The translations under genes and the position numbers were made by a program. From NCBI RefSeq assembly GCF_029688865.1, contig NZ_JARUKV010000019.1, positions 1-64,000 of the forward strand: DNA of 64,000 bases, in the 5' to 3' direction. This document shows positions 7,269-15,917 of the stretch, piece by piece (within the stretch, counting starts at the first letter, position 1; every line of letters starts with the position of its first letter). This stretch comes from Natronococcus sp. A-GB7 (lineage in GTDB: Archaea > Halobacteriota > Halobacteria > Halobacteriales > Natrialbaceae). A model generated the notes under the pieces. It was not told the DNA's origin, ran no database searches, and saw only the letters and a list, made by a program, of their open reading frames with translations.

Positions 7269-8120
7269 ATGATCGACGAGACGGTCGAGGAGATCAAGGA
7301 CCTGCAGACGCACAGCTCCTCGGTAGTTGCGGTAAACGCGACGCGAGCGCTCGAGGAACTGATCGAGCGAGAGTTCGCCACGCTCGAGGAGTACGAGCGA
7401 GCCCTCGAGCAGAACGGATCGGTGCTACGTCGGGCGAACCCCTCTCACGCCTCGCTGCAAAACGCCGTCCGCGAGGTCGTCGGCGACGTTACCGAGGCCG
7501 ATGTCGACACCGTCGACGAAGCGAAGCGACTCACCCAGAAGCGGATCGACGCGGTCGTCTCCAGGGTCGAGGCAGGGAAGGATCTGGCCGCCGAGAACGC
7601 CGTTTCCCACCTCGAGGACGGCGCGACGCTGCTGACTCACGACTACTCCTCGACGGTGCTCGAGGCCCTGGAACGGGCCGTCGAGGCGGGCAAGGAGTTC
7701 GACGTCTACATCACCGAGGCTCGGCCGCGCTACATCGGCCGGAAGACCGCCAGATCGCTGGCCGATCTCGAGGGCGTCGACGCGACGCTGATCACCGACA
7801 GCGCCCACGGGATCTACCTCGAGGACTGCGACCGGGTGGTCGTCGGGATGGACTGCATCGTCGACGAGACGCTGTACAACCGGGTCGGGACCTTCCCCAT
7901 CGCCGCGACGGCGGCCCAGCTCGAGGTTCCGGTCACCGTCGTCGGCTCGGCCTCGAAGATCGTCGAGGAGGGGTTCGTCTTCGAGAACGAGTACCGACCG
8001 GGAAGCGAGGTCATGTCCGAGCCGGCGGAAGGGTTCGCGGTCGAAAACCCCTCCTACGACGCGACGCCGATCGAGTTGCTCGAGAGCGTAATCACCGACG
8101 AGGGGCGCCAGGAGCTGTAG
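7269..8120 (+). CDS. eIF2B-alpha/beta/delta-like protein, possible ribose-1,5-bisphosphate isomerase
   Basis: 283 residues of the eIF2B/MtnA/R15P-isomerase superfamily. An N-terminal helical domain (1-110) precedes a Rossmann-like C-terminal domain with LLTHDYSSTV (about 117-126), TEARPRYIGRKTA (148-160) and the MDCIVDETLYNRVGT segment (about 198-212). Archaeal relatives either carry the initiation-factor label or are ribose-1,5-bisphosphate isomerases, which convert R15P to ribulose 1,5-bisphosphate in AMP/nucleoside breakdown. The ARPR and DxxxD-like segments suit the isomerase side. Haloarchaea use such an isomerase in a pentose-bisphosphate route. Which activity this copy has cannot be settled from the sequence. 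Confidence 0.8.
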   Translation: MIDETVEEIKDLQTHSSSVVAVNATRALEELIEREFATLEEYERALEQNGSVLRRANPSHASLQNAVREVVGDVTEADVDTVDEAKRLTQKRIDAVVSRVEAGKDLAAENAVSHLEDGATLLTHDYSSTVLEALERAVEAGKEFDVYITEARPRYIGRKTARSLADLEGVDATLITDSAHGIYLEDCDRVVVGMDCIVDETLYNRVGTFPIAATAAQLEVPVTVVGSASKIVEEGFVFENEYRPGSEVMSEPAEGFAVENPSYDATPIELLESVITDEGRQEL

Positions 8121-8153
8121 CGGGGCTCGAGCCGGTTCGGCCCGCTGCCGGTC

Positions 8154-8849
8154 TCAGTCGCGCTCGCCGAACGTCCGCGGTGACCCCTCCGTCGGGCTCG
8201 CCCAGTCGACCGCGTTCCGGAGGACCCGCTGGATCTCTGCGTTCTCGTAGATCGGATACGTCTCGTGGCCCGGACGGAAGTAGAAGATCCGACCGTTCCC
8301 GCGCCGGTAACAGCAGCCGCTGCGGAACACCTCACCGCCCTCGAACCAGCTCGTGAAGACGAGTCGGTCGGGTTCGGGGACGTCGAACGGTTCGCCGTAC
8401 ATCTCCGTCGTCGGGAGCTCGATCGACTCCTCGAGCCCGTCGGCGATGCGGTGGCCGGGGTCGACGACCCACAGTCGCTCCCGACCGCCGTCCTCGCGCC
8501 ACTGGAGGTTACAGGTCGTCCCCATGAGTCGTTTGAAGATCTTCGAGAAGTGGCCGGAGTGAAGGACGATCAGCCCCATTCCCTCGAGCACCCGTTCCTG
8601 AACGCGGTCGACGATCTCGTCGTCGACCTCGTCGTGAGCGATGTGGCCCCACCAGAACAGGACGTCGGTCGACTCGAGGACGTCCTCGGTGAGCCCGTGA
8701 TCGGGCTCGTCGAGGGTGGCCGTCCGCACCTCGTGGTCGTCCTCGAGGACGCCCGCGAGTGCCTCGTGGATCCCGTCAGGGTAGACCGCGGCGGCGTCCT
8801 CGTCCTCCCGTTCGTGTCGGAACTCGTTCCAGATCGTGACTGCGACCAT
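8154..8849 (-). CDS. ThuA-domain protein (trehalose utilisation-like)
   Basis: 231 residues with the ThuA fold, which is related to class I glutamine amidotransferases: [10 protein letters not shown] at the start, [18 protein letters not shown] (about 58-75), [14 protein letters not shown] (92-105) and [15 protein letters not shown] near 197-211. ThuA proteins accompany Gfo/Idh/MocA dehydrogenases in sugar use, for example 3-ketotrehalose metabolism in rhizobia. The divergently transcribed neighbour is such a dehydrogenase, which supports a shared sugar pathway here. The real substrate is unknown. ATG start at 8849. Confidence 0.88.
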   Translation of the reverse strand: MVAVTIWNEFRHEREDEDAAAVYPDGIHEALAGVLEDDHEVRTATLDEPDHGLTEDVLESTDVLFWWGHIAHDEVDDEIVDRVQERVLEGMGLIVLHSGHFSKIFKRLMGTTCNLQWREDGGRERLWVVDPGHRIADGLEESIELPTTEMYGEPFDVPEPDRLVFTSWFEGGEVFRSGCCYRRGNGRIFYFRPGHETYPIYENAEIQRVLRNAVDWASPTEGSPRTFGERD

Positions 8850-9170
8850 CGGCGGAAGCTCCCGTCCCGACGTCCTTAGCTGGACCGATCAGCCCCGGTT
8901 CGCGTCCGCGACAACGACTGGTTTCTTCGCGCGGCCGCGACACCGGCGACGGTAATCTCGGCGTTCCTCGCGTATTCCTCGGTGGTCACACGCCCGAATA
9001 CTGTAGCGTAACGTATATGACTCCGTGTCGTACACATTTTCGGGACACAATACTTATCTCGGTCGCTGCCCGCGTTCCGATATGAACCGGGATCGCACGC
9101 AAACGACAGCGAAATTCGTGGTTTTTGAGGAAGAAACGGAATCGACGGGTGAGAAACGGGGGGTTTCCAG
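8850..9170. other. divergent promoter region between thuA-like and dehydrogenase genes
   Basis: A 321-bp non-coding spacer. An AT-richer core around 8990-9060 (including AATACTTAT near 9047) lies inside the otherwise GC-rich sequence and probably holds the plus-strand promoter. No gene with coding character was seen. The shared spacer is a natural place for common control of the two divergent genes, but I found no convincing palindrome. Confidence 0.45.
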
Positions 9171-10304
9171 GTGATCGACGCGGAGATCGGCGTCGGTATC
9201 GTCGGCCTCGGCGGGATGGGCCACCTCCACGCCCGTAACGTCGAGGAGTTCGGGGCCAACGTCGTCGCCGGCGCCGACCTCGTCGAGAACCAGCGCGAGG
9301 CGTTCGCCGCCGAGTTCGGCGCGACGACCTACGAAACCCACGAGGGGCTGGTCGTCGACGAGAACGTCGACGCGGTCATCGTGACGACCCCGAACCGGTT
9401 CCACGAGCCGATCACGGTCGCCGCGCTCGAGGCGGGTAACCACGTTCTCGTCGAGAAGCCCCTCGCCCACACCGTCGAGAGCGCCGAGCGAATCGCCGAC
9501 GCCGCGCTCGAGGCGGAGGGAATCTGCATGGTCGGCTTCCACAACCGCCACGCCGCCTCGATGGCGATGTTCGACGAGCAACGTGACCGCTTCGGCGAGC
9601 TCACCCACGTCGAGGCGAACTACGTTCGACGGCGCGGGGTTCCCGGCCCCGGCTCGTGGTTCACCGATCCCGACCTGGCTGGCGGCGGCTCCCTGCTCGA
9701 CATCGGGGTCCACGCGATCGACCTCGCGCTGTACGCGATGGAGTTTCCCGAGGTCGTCGAGGTCAGCGGCGTCGCCCGCTCGACGTTCGGGATGGACGAC
9801 GACTACGCCGACCCCGACGGCTTCGGCGACAACTGGGACGGAACCGCCGAGAGCTACGAGGTCGACGACTCCGTCAGCGCCTTCATCCGCTGTGAGAACG
9901 GGCGAACGATCTCGCTCGAGGCCGCCTGGGCGACCAACCGCGAGCCAAGTATGGACTTCCGCGTGCGAGGGACCGACGCGGGCGCCCAGTTCGACATCGG
10001 CTCGACCGACATGGAAATCCTGGAGGCCGGCACGGCCGGCTGTGACCACTACACCGACGTCAATCTTACCGGCGACGCCTCACTGACGGGCCATCAGGAA
10101 CAGGACGCCCGGTTCCTCGAGACGATCGCCGCGGGCGTCGAACCCGAGACGAACACGATCGAGGAGGCACTGACTGTCCAGCGCGTGATCGACGCGATCT
10201 ACCGCTCGAGCGAGACCGGGCGCGCACAGCGGATCGAAACCGTCGACCTCGCGGAGCGCGAGGCGGCGGCGGCTGACCTCGAGGCCACTCAGCAAACCGA
10301 CTGA
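9171..10304 (+). CDS. Gfo/Idh/MocA family NAD(P)-dependent sugar dehydrogenase
   Basis: 377 residues. The Rossmann fingerprint VGIVGLGGMGHLHARN is at 8-23. VIVTTPNRFHEP and the family signature EKPLAHT (about 103-109, Lys catalytic) follow. The C-terminal alpha/beta substrate domain contains GGGSLLDIGVHAIDLALY (about 170-187), with Asp and His of the usual catalytic set. The GTG start at 9171 is used because no ATG lies in frame upstream within the promoter and the Rossmann strand starts within ten residues. Likely reaction: NAD(P)-linked oxidation of a sugar or inositol-type ring hydroxyl. The divergent ThuA gene suggests a disaccharide or keto-sugar pathway. Substrate unknown. Confidence 0.9.
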   Translation: MIDAEIGVGIVGLGGMGHLHARNVEEFGANVVAGADLVENQREAFAAEFGATTYETHEGLVVDENVDAVIVTTPNRFHEPITVAALEAGNHVLVEKPLAHTVESAERIADAALEAEGICMVGFHNRHAASMAMFDEQRDRFGELTHVEANYVRRRGVPGPGSWFTDPDLAGGGSLLDIGVHAIDLALYAMEFPEVVEVSGVARSTFGMDDDYADPDGFGDNWDGTAESYEVDDSVSAFIRCENGRTISLEAAWATNREPSMDFRVRGTDAGAQFDIGSTDMEILEAGTAGCDHYTDVNLTGDASLTGHQEQDARFLETIAAGVEPETNTIEEALTVQRVIDAIYRSSETGRAQRIETVDLAEREAAAADLEATQQTD

Positions 10305-10341
10305 GCGCTCCGAACCGTTCGCCGGAGTACGGTCGGTCCTT

Positions 10342-12027
10342 CTACGCGGTTTCGACTTCGTCTGCCCCCTCGGCGGCGTCATCCTGCAGTTCCGTTCGTC
10401 GGATCTTTCCGGTCACCGTCTTCGGAAGCTCCTCGCGGAACTCGATCTCGCGGGGGTACTCGTGGGCCGAGAGCTCCTCGCGGACGTAGGTCTTGATGTC
10501 GTCTTTTACGGTCTCCGAGGGGTCGGTTCCCTCGCTCGGGACGACGTAGGCCTTGACGATCGTTCCGCGCTGGCGGTCGGGCTTCGGGACGACCGCTCCT
10601 TCCGCGACGGCCTCGTGTTCGCCCAGCGAGCTCTCGACCTCGAAGGGGCCGATCCGGTACCCCGAGGAGATGATGAGGTCGTCGGCTCGGCCCTCGAACC
10701 AGAAGTAGCCGTCCTCGTCCTTGTGTGCGAGGTCGCCCGAGAGATACCACTCTCCATCGGGTCCGTCGACGAAGCAATCCCGGGTCTTCTCGGGTTTCCG
10801 CCAGTACTCGGCGAAGAAACAGGGGTAATCCCCCCGCTGGGCGATCTCGCCGGTCTCGCCGGGCTCGAGAACCTCACCGGTCTCGGGGTCGACGATGTCG
10901 GCGGTGATTCCCGGGAGCGGTTTCCCCATGCTGCCCGGCCGCAGCTCCATCGTCGGGTAGTTGTTAATGATCATGTTGCCCGTCTCGGTCTGGCCGTAGG
11001 TGTCGTGGACGGTCACGCCGAGGACGTCCTCGCCCCACTCGACGACCCCCGCTGAGAGCGGTTCGCCGATCGACAGCGCGTGGCGCAGATCGAGATCGCA
11101 GCCCTCGAGGACGGCCTCGTTCTCCCGGAGCATCCGGTAGGCCGTCGGAACGCTGAACAGCACGGTGATCGGATACTCGTCGAGCAGGTCGGCCCAGGTC
11201 TCGGGGTCGAACTCGCCTTCGTACGTAAAGAGTTCGGTCCCCCAGAACCACGCGCCCAGGGTGTTGATCGGCCCGGTGAGCCAGCCCAGATCGCCCGTCG
11301 ACCAGTAGAGATCGTCCTCGCGGAGGTCGGCCGCGAAGCGCTGGGTGGCCGCCACGCCGGTAACCCAGCGGTGTTTGTGGAGCACCCCCTTCGCCGGTCC
11401 CGTCGTTCCGCTCGTGTAGTACAGCAGGGCGTCGTCCTCGCCGCTCGTCCGGGCCGTCTCGTACTCGGGGTCGGCGTCCGCGAGCGCGCGCTCGAGGTCG
11501 ATCCGGTCGCCGACGCCGTCGCCCCGGTCGACGACGAGGACGCGCTCGACCGAGGGGGCGTCCGCGAGGGCGTCCTCGACGGTCTCGAGGTTGTCGCTCG
11601 TCGTCACGACGGCGGCGGCGTCGCAGTCGTCGAGCCGATAGGAGATCCCGTCGGGGCCGAACCGCTCGTTGACGCCGCCGAAGACGGCCCCGCGCTTGAG
11701 CGTTCCCACCAGGGCGACGTAGTGGTCCGGAATGCGAGGCATGTAGGAGAAGACGCGCTCGCCCCGGTCGATGCCGAGTTCCTCGAGAACGTTCGCAAAG
11801 CGGTTCGTTCGCTCGGCCAGCTGCTCGAACGTGAGGGAGTTAGACGCGCCGTCGACGCCGACCTGTCGCAGCGCGATCCGATCACCGCCCGCGGCGTGAC
11901 GGTCGCAGACCTCGTGGGCGACGTTGATCTCGTCGGGAGCGTCCCAGTCGGCTTCGGCGTAGATGTCGTCCCAGTCGAACGATTCGCGGGCGTCCTCGTA
12001 GCTCTCGAGGTTGTATTCTGCCGCCAT
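10342..12027 (-). CDS. AMP-forming acyl-CoA synthetase (medium-chain/acetyl-type)
   Basis: 561 residues of the ANL superfamily. The phosphate-binding motif LLYYTSGTTGPAKGV is near residues 200-214, DTYGQTETGN near 337-346, and the adenine/hinge motif YLSGDLAHKDEDGYFWFEGRADDLI near 429-453. The C-terminal catalytic lysine lies in PKTVTGKIRR (about 535-544). Sequence type is closest to the medium-chain acyl-CoA synthetases annotated in haloarchaea. Reaction: carboxylate + ATP + CoA to acyl-CoA + AMP + PPi. ATG at 12027 lies about 27 bp below a TATA-like AGTTATACC (minus strand), a leaderless arrangement. It is separated from psmB by 115 bp with its own promoter. Confidence 0.92.
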   Translation of the reverse strand: MAAEYNLESYEDARESFDWDDIYAEADWDAPDEINVAHEVCDRHAAGGDRIALRQVGVDGASNSLTFEQLAERTNRFANVLEELGIDRGERVFSYMPRIPDHYVALVGTLKRGAVFGGVNERFGPDGISYRLDDCDAAAVVTTSDNLETVEDALADAPSVERVLVVDRGDGVGDRIDLERALADADPEYETARTSGEDDALLYYTSGTTGPAKGVLHKHRWVTGVAATQRFAADLREDDLYWSTGDLGWLTGPINTLGAWFWGTELFTYEGEFDPETWADLLDEYPITVLFSVPTAYRMLRENEAVLEGCDLDLRHALSIGEPLSAGVVEWGEDVLGVTVHDTYGQTETGNMIINNYPTMELRPGSMGKPLPGITADIVDPETGEVLEPGETGEIAQRGDYPCFFAEYWRKPEKTRDCFVDGPDGEWYLSGDLAHKDEDGYFWFEGRADDLIISSGYRIGPFEVESSLGEHEAVAEGAVVPKPDRQRGTIVKAYVVPSEGTDPSETVKDDIKTYVREELSAHEYPREIEFREELPKTVTGKIRRTELQDDAAEGADEVETA

Positions 12028-12142
12028 ATGATCTCAACCAACAACGTGAGGTATAACTGTTTCCCCGATACCGATTTGGCCGAAGCAGCCGCTGTGGTGC
12101 TCGAACCGGGTCAGAAAGCGGAAGAACGGAAGGGCGGCCGTG

Positions 12143-12874
12143 TTATATGACTTCGTCGAAGTCGTGGTGGCCCTCGATCTCGACGCCCTCGTCGGTGATC
12201 TCACAGAGGAAGACGCCGTTGCCGGAGCCGGTGTCACGCTCCGCGGCGGACTTGATCCCGCGTGCGGCGACCGTCTTGGCCTCCTCGTTGGACATGTCGT
12301 CGTCGTAAGCCTGCTCGAGGTGACCGTAGGCGAGTTGCATCCCGGAGCCGGTGACGGTGTAGTCGTCTCCCATGACGCCGCCGGCGGGGTCGATGCTGTA
12401 GACGTGGCTGCCCTCCTCGTCGACGCCGCCCAGGATCGGGTGGATGGCGAAGAACGGGCCGCCGCGGGCGAAGTTACCCGCGAGCGTCGCGAGTGCGTCG
12501 ATGCTCATGTCCTCGCCGCGACGGGCCTCGTTGAGGTTGACCTCCGCGCGCAGGCTCTTGATGAACGACTGGGCGCCGCCGACGCTGCCGACCATCGTTA
12601 ACGCGGCGGTTGGGTGAATCTGCTCGACCTTCTGGACGTTCTTGTTCGAGACGAACCGGCCGCCGAGGCTGGCGCGCATGTCCGTCGCGATGACGACGCC
12701 GTCGGCGGTCGTGATGCCGATGGTCGTCGTTCCGGTCTTGTTTACGTTGTCGAGGTCGGACGCCGAGATGTCGTTCTGTGGCAGCGAGCCGAGTTCGGGC
12801 TCGTAAGGGTTCATGTCGGCCGACAGCTGACTGCTCGTTCGCGAAAAGTCCGAGTCGTGAGTAGGCGTACGCAT
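12143..12874 (-). CDS. psmB: proteasome beta subunit precursor
   Basis: 243 residues. A 48-residue acidic propeptide ends in NKTG and is followed by the catalytic Thr49 (TTTIGI), giving the Ntn-hydrolase nucleophile after self-cleavage. The conserved ATDMRAS (Asp and Arg near 66-71), the Lys81-region FVSNKNVQKV, and the SGSG..AYG and GIKSAAERDTGSGNG segments fit 20S beta subunits. It forms the inner rings of the 20S core and degrades proteins unfolded by PAN-type ATPases. A clear TATA box 28 bp upstream of the ATG indicates a leaderless mRNA. No alpha subunit is adjacent, as is usual in haloarchaea. Confidence 0.97.
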   Translation of the reverse strand: MRTPTHDSDFSRTSSQLSADMNPYEPELGSLPQNDISASDLDNVNKTGTTTIGITTADGVVIATDMRASLGGRFVSNKNVQKVEQIHPTAALTMVGSVGGAQSFIKSLRAEVNLNEARRGEDMSIDALATLAGNFARGGPFFAIHPILGGVDEEGSHVYSIDPAGGVMGDDYTVTGSGMQLAYGHLEQAYDDDMSNEEAKTVAARGIKSAAERDTGSGNGVFLCEITDEGVEIEGHHDFDEVI

Positions 12875-12896
12875 TGACCGAAGGTTACGGCCGGGA

Positions 12897-12906
12897 CCAT
12901 ATAAAA
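12897..12906 (-). promoter_or_regulatory. TATA box of psmB
   Basis: On the minus strand TTTTATATGG, centred about 28 bp before the psmB ATG at 12874, the standard spacing for leaderless haloarchaeal transcription. Confidence 0.7.
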
Positions 12907-13008
12907 CATCGGCGGTAACAACCCTCGTTTCCGCTACCGACGGTCCGTACGGTGCCGTGGCTCGAGAGCGGGTCGGGTCGTCGCGGACGGGTGGAAAAGC
13001 TCCTTAGT

Positions 13009-13182
13009 TCATTCCTGGCGGACGTCGTCGTACGCCTCGCCGACGCTCTCGATCAGCCGGTGCAGCGGGAGGGTGTAGCCGACCTGTCGGGTCGCCATTG
13101 CGAGCGGCATCGCGAGGATGCCGACGACAATGCAGAGCTGGTACAGTGCGAACAGCGTCGCGTGGTACACGCGGGATTTCAT
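13009..13182 (-). CDS. small single-TM haloarchaeal protein
   Basis: 57 residues: a short basic head MKSRVYHATL, one hydrophobic helix (about 10-31), then an amphipathic acidic tail ending DDVRQE. The ATG lies about 35 bp from a strong TATA box (13213-13218, minus strand), so the gene is probably expressed. I recognise the pattern as a small conserved haloarchaeal membrane protein (DUF7535-like), but the function is unknown. It lies upstream of psmB on the same strand, with a separate psmB promoter in between. Confidence 0.75.
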   Translation of the reverse strand: MKSRVYHATLFALYQLCIVVGILAMPLAMATRQVGYTLPLHRLIESVGEAYDDVRQE

Positions 13183-13210
13183 CGACGTTCACGCGTTGGG
13201 AGAGCGAGGG

Positions 13211-13220
13211 AGTATATAAG
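13211..13220 (-). promoter_or_regulatory. TATA box of the 57-residue membrane protein gene
   Basis: CTTATATACT on the minus strand, about 35 bp before the ATG at 13182. Confidence 0.6.
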
Positions 13221-13465
13221 CGTTCTTGCTCGAGGGAGAGTATAACGATCGGTAGTGTCAAACTGGGTCGACGCCGTCTTGCGATTAAAGCTGGCTTGTG
13301 TATCGAACAACCTCGTCTGTCTCCGACTCGAGATTCGGCTATCCAGGTTCGAATCGATCCGGCCGATTCTCGTAACTTATGTGCATTATCGGCTTCGCGT
13401 GCGCGCCCCGATAGCCGACCGGTCGGAACCGCAAAGCAGGAAACCCCCCGGACCGACCATCCGGT

Positions 13466-13819
13466 ATGGGAAACTACCTCGTCGCGATGGAAGCAGCGTG
13501 GTTGGTTCGTGACGTCGACGAGATCGACGACGCGATCGGCGTCGCGGTCAGCGAAGCCGGGAAGCGCCTCAACAACGAGGGCCTCGAGTACGTCGAAGTC
13601 GAAGTCGGCGCGACGGGCTGTCCCGCCTGTGGCGAACCGTTCGATTCGGCGTTCGTCGCGGCCGACACCGCACTCGTCGGACTGGCCCTCGAGATGGAAG
13701 TGTACAACGCCGACAGCGAGGAGCACGCCTCCCGGATCGCAAAGAGCGAGGTCGGCGGCGCCCTGCGTGACGTTCCGCTGTCGGTCGTCGAAATCGTCGA
13801 GACGGCCGAAGACGAGTAG
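13466..13819 (+). CDS. UPF0212 / DUF555 family protein
   Basis: 117 residues, MGNYLVAMEAAWLVRDV..., the characteristic start of the archaeal UPF0212 (DUF555) family. One Cys52-x-x-Cys55 (CPAC) may bind zinc or be redox-active; the rest predicts alternating strands and helices. No function has been assigned to the family that I know of. The 283-bp divergent gap upstream contains no other coding frame that I can support. Downstream, 50 bp separate it from the HTH-CBS gene, which has its own TATA box. Confidence 0.88.
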   Translation: MGNYLVAMEAAWLVRDVDEIDDAIGVAVSEAGKRLNNEGLEYVEVEVGATGCPACGEPFDSAFVAADTALVGLALEMEVYNADSEEHASRIAKSEVGGALRDVPLSVVEIVETAEDE

Positions 13820-13843
13820 CGAGCCGGCCCACCCAAACACCTT

Positions 13844-13850
13844 TCTATAA
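13844..13850 (+). promoter_or_regulatory. TATA box of the HTH-CBS regulator
   Basis: TCTATAA, about 24 bp before the ATG at 13870. It supports that ATG rather than an in-frame TTG three codons upstream. Confidence 0.55.
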
Positions 13851-13869
13851 CCCGTAGTTATTGGGTCGT

Positions 13870-14409
13870 ATGGAGCTGCCGACGCCTGCGGATCTCCGCC
13901 AGCGCCGCACCGAACTCGGATTGACCCAGAGCGAACTCGCCGAGACCGCCGAGGTCTCCCAGCCGCTGATCGCCCGGATCGAGGGCGGCGACGTCGACCC
14001 CCGTCTCTCGACGCTGCGGCGGATCGTCAACGCCCTCGAGACGGCCGAGAGCGACGTCGTCCGCGCCGAGGACCTGATGAACGAGGCGGTCGTCAGCGTC
14101 GCCCCCGACGAGGCCGTCGCCGAGGCCGCCCGCAAGATGGAGGAGGAGGCCTACTCCCAGCTCGCGGTGATCCAGGACGGGATTCCGGTGGGCTCGATCA
14201 GCCAGAGCGACCTCGTCCACCTCGATTCCGAAGCGCGGGACGAGCCGATCGAACAGCACATGAGCGAGAGCTTCCCGACCGTTTCGAAGGACGCGACGTT
14301 AGACGAGATCAGCAATCTGCTCGAACACTACAAGGCCGTGATGATCACCGAGGCCGGCGAGACGGTCGGGATCATTACCGAAGCCGACGTCGCCGCGCGG
14401 TTCTCCTGA
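13870..14409 (+). CDS. HTH (XRE/Cro) plus twin CBS domain regulator
   Basis: 179 residues. An XRE-type helix-turn-helix occupies about 5-58 (LRQRRTELGLTQSELAE, SQPLIARIEGG). Two CBS motifs follow: the first around 66-118, with an AEAARKMEEEAYSQLAV-like core, the second around 124-179 and ending GIITEADVAARFS. CBS pairs usually bind adenosyl ligands such as AMP/ATP or SAM, so it probably switches DNA binding with the energy or methyl state. Targets are unknown. It converges on urtE with only 30 bp between the stops, but is not arranged as a neighbour-controlling divergent regulator. Confidence 0.92.
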   Translation: MELPTPADLRQRRTELGLTQSELAETAEVSQPLIARIEGGDVDPRLSTLRRIVNALETAESDVVRAEDLMNEAVVSVAPDEAVAEAARKMEEEAYSQLAVIQDGIPVGSISQSDLVHLDSEARDEPIEQHMSESFPTVSKDATLDEISNLLEHYKAVMITEAGETVGIITEADVAARFS

Positions 14410-14439
14410 AGCCGTTCGGTACTCCTCGCTCGAGGCGGG

Positions 14440-15138
14440 CTACACCGCGAGGTACTCCGTCACCGCGTCTCGCGACTCGAGGCGGTCGCCCTCGAGTTCG
14501 TCGACGATCGTCCCCTTGTCGATGGCGTAGCAGCGTTCGGCGAGGTTCTGGACGACGTGGAGGTTCTGCTCGACGAAGAGGATCGTCGTTCCGAGCTCCT
14601 CGTTGACCCGTTGGAGGTCCCGCGTGACGTCCTGGACGATCGAAGGCTGGACGCCCTCGGACGGTTCGTCGAGCAGGAGGAGTTCGGGGTTACCGACGAG
14701 CGCACGGCCGATGGCGAGCAGCTGTCGCTGGCCGCCGCTCATCGTCCCGGCCTCCTGATCGCGGCGCTCCTCGAGGATCGGGAAGTAGTCGTAGACGGCC
14801 TCGTACTGCAGTTGGTCGTCGCCCTCGTTGATCGTCTCGCCGATCCGCAGGTTCTCCTCGACGGTCAACTCGGGAAAGACGTCCCGGCCCTGCGGGATGT
14901 AGCCCATCCCGCTGCGAGCCCGGACGTCGGCCGGCTCGTCGGTGACGTCCGCTCCGTCGAACCGAATCCGTCCGTCGTCGACCTCGAGCAAGCCCATGAC
15001 GGCCTTGACGAGCGTCGTCTTGCCGACGCCGTTTTTCCCCATGATGCCGACGATCTCCCCCTCGTCGACGTCGACGTCGACGCCACGGAGAATCGGTGTC
15101 TTGCCGTACGACGCGTGCAGGTTCGTGAGTTCGAGCAT
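14440..15138 (-). CDS. urtE: urea/amide ABC transporter ATPase UrtE
   Basis: 232 residues, LivF-type ATPase. The Walker A GKNGVGKTT is near 35-43, the Q-loop in YIPQGRDVFP near 87-96, signature MSGGQRQ near 133-139, Walker B LLLLDEPSEGVQPS near 153-166 and the switch His in FVEQNLHV. It is last in the five-gene urtABCDE order, and its ATG overlaps the urtD stop (TGATG), so translation is coupled. The SEGVQPSI sequence after Walker B is typical of UrtE rather than LivF. It powers urea or short-chain amide uptake at the cell membrane. Confidence 0.9.
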   Translation of the reverse strand: MLELTNLHASYGKTPILRGVDVDVDEGEIVGIMGKNGVGKTTLVKAVMGLLEVDDGRIRFDGADVTDEPADVRARSGMGYIPQGRDVFPELTVEENLRIGETINEGDDQLQYEAVYDYFPILEERRDQEAGTMSGGQRQLLAIGRALVGNPELLLLDEPSEGVQPSIVQDVTRDLQRVNEELGTTILFVEQNLHVVQNLAERCYAIDKGTIVDELEGDRLESRDAVTEYLAV

Positions 15139-15917
15139 CAGTGATCCTCCCCCAGGTAGATCCGCTTCACTTCGGGATCGGTCCTGATCTCCTCGATCGA
15201 GCCCTCCCTGAAGATCGAGCCCCCATCGAGGACCGTGACGCGATCCGCGATCGTTTCGACGAAGTCGATGTCGTGTTCGATGACGATCAGGGCGACGCCG
15301 TCGTCGTCGGCGATCTCCCGGAGGAGTTCGGCGATGTCCGCGGTTTCCTCGACCGAGAGCCCGGCGACGGGCTCGTCGAGCAGCATGAGGTTCGGTTCCA
15401 TCGCCATCGCCATCCCGATCTCGAGGCGCTGTTGCTGGCCGTGAGAGAGCGCTCCGGCGACGGTCTCCCACTGGTCGAGCAGGTCGAAGCGCCCGAGGAT
15501 CTCGCGCGTACGGTCCTCGAAGGCGTCGGGCTCGACGATCTGCTGGAGCGGAATCCGCAGGTTTTGTGCCACGGTCAACCCCTCGTAGACGCTGGGAACC
15601 TGGAACTTCATACTGATTCCGCGGTCGACCCGCTCGTGGGACGGCAGCCCCGTGATATCGGTGCCGTCGTAGTATATCTCCCCGGCTGTGGGCTCGAGTT
15701 GGCCCGTGAGCAGGTTGAGGAACGTGCTCTTGCCGGCCCCGTTGGGGCCGATGAGACAGCGCAGCTCTCCTTGCTCGAGGGCGAAGTCGACGTCGTCGAT
15801 CGCGGTGAGCCCGCCGAACTCCTTGCGCAGGCCGCGGGTTTGCAGGATCCGCGAGGAGCCGTCGCCGGTCTCGTCGACCGCCGGCGTGGTCTTGACCGTG
15901 GGGTCGCTCGTCGCCAT
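15138..15917 (-). CDS. urtD: urea/amide ABC transporter ATPase UrtD
   Basis: 259 residues, LivG-type ATPase with an acidic N-terminal tail (about 25 residues). Then come LRKEFGGLTAIDDV, Walker A GPNGAGKST (about 54-62), LSHGQQQRLEIGMAMA (signature, about 156-171), Walker B LMLLDEPVAGLS and the EHD switch in VIEHDIDFVE. LSHGQQQ is the variant signature usual in UrtD. The ATG start at 15917 overlaps the urtC stop. Much longer open frames upstream belong to shadow reading of urtC. It forms the ATPase pair with UrtE. Confidence 0.9.
   Translation of the reverse strand: MATSDPTVKTTPAVDETGDGSSRILQTRGLRKEFGGLTAIDDVDFALEQGELRCLIGPNGAGKSTFLNLLTGQLEPTAGEIYYDGTDITGLPSHERVDRGISMKFQVPSVYEGLTVAQNLRIPLQQIVEPDAFEDRTREILGRFDLLDQWETVAGALSHGQQQRLEIGMAMAMEPNLMLLDEPVAGLSVEETADIAELLREIADDDGVALIVIEHDIDFVETIADRVTVLDGGSIFREGSIEEIRTDPEVKRIYLGEDH

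Noticed and set aside
13255-13512. 85-codon frame upstream of the DUF555 gene
   Set aside because: It runs into the DUF555 gene in another frame and lacks coding bias.
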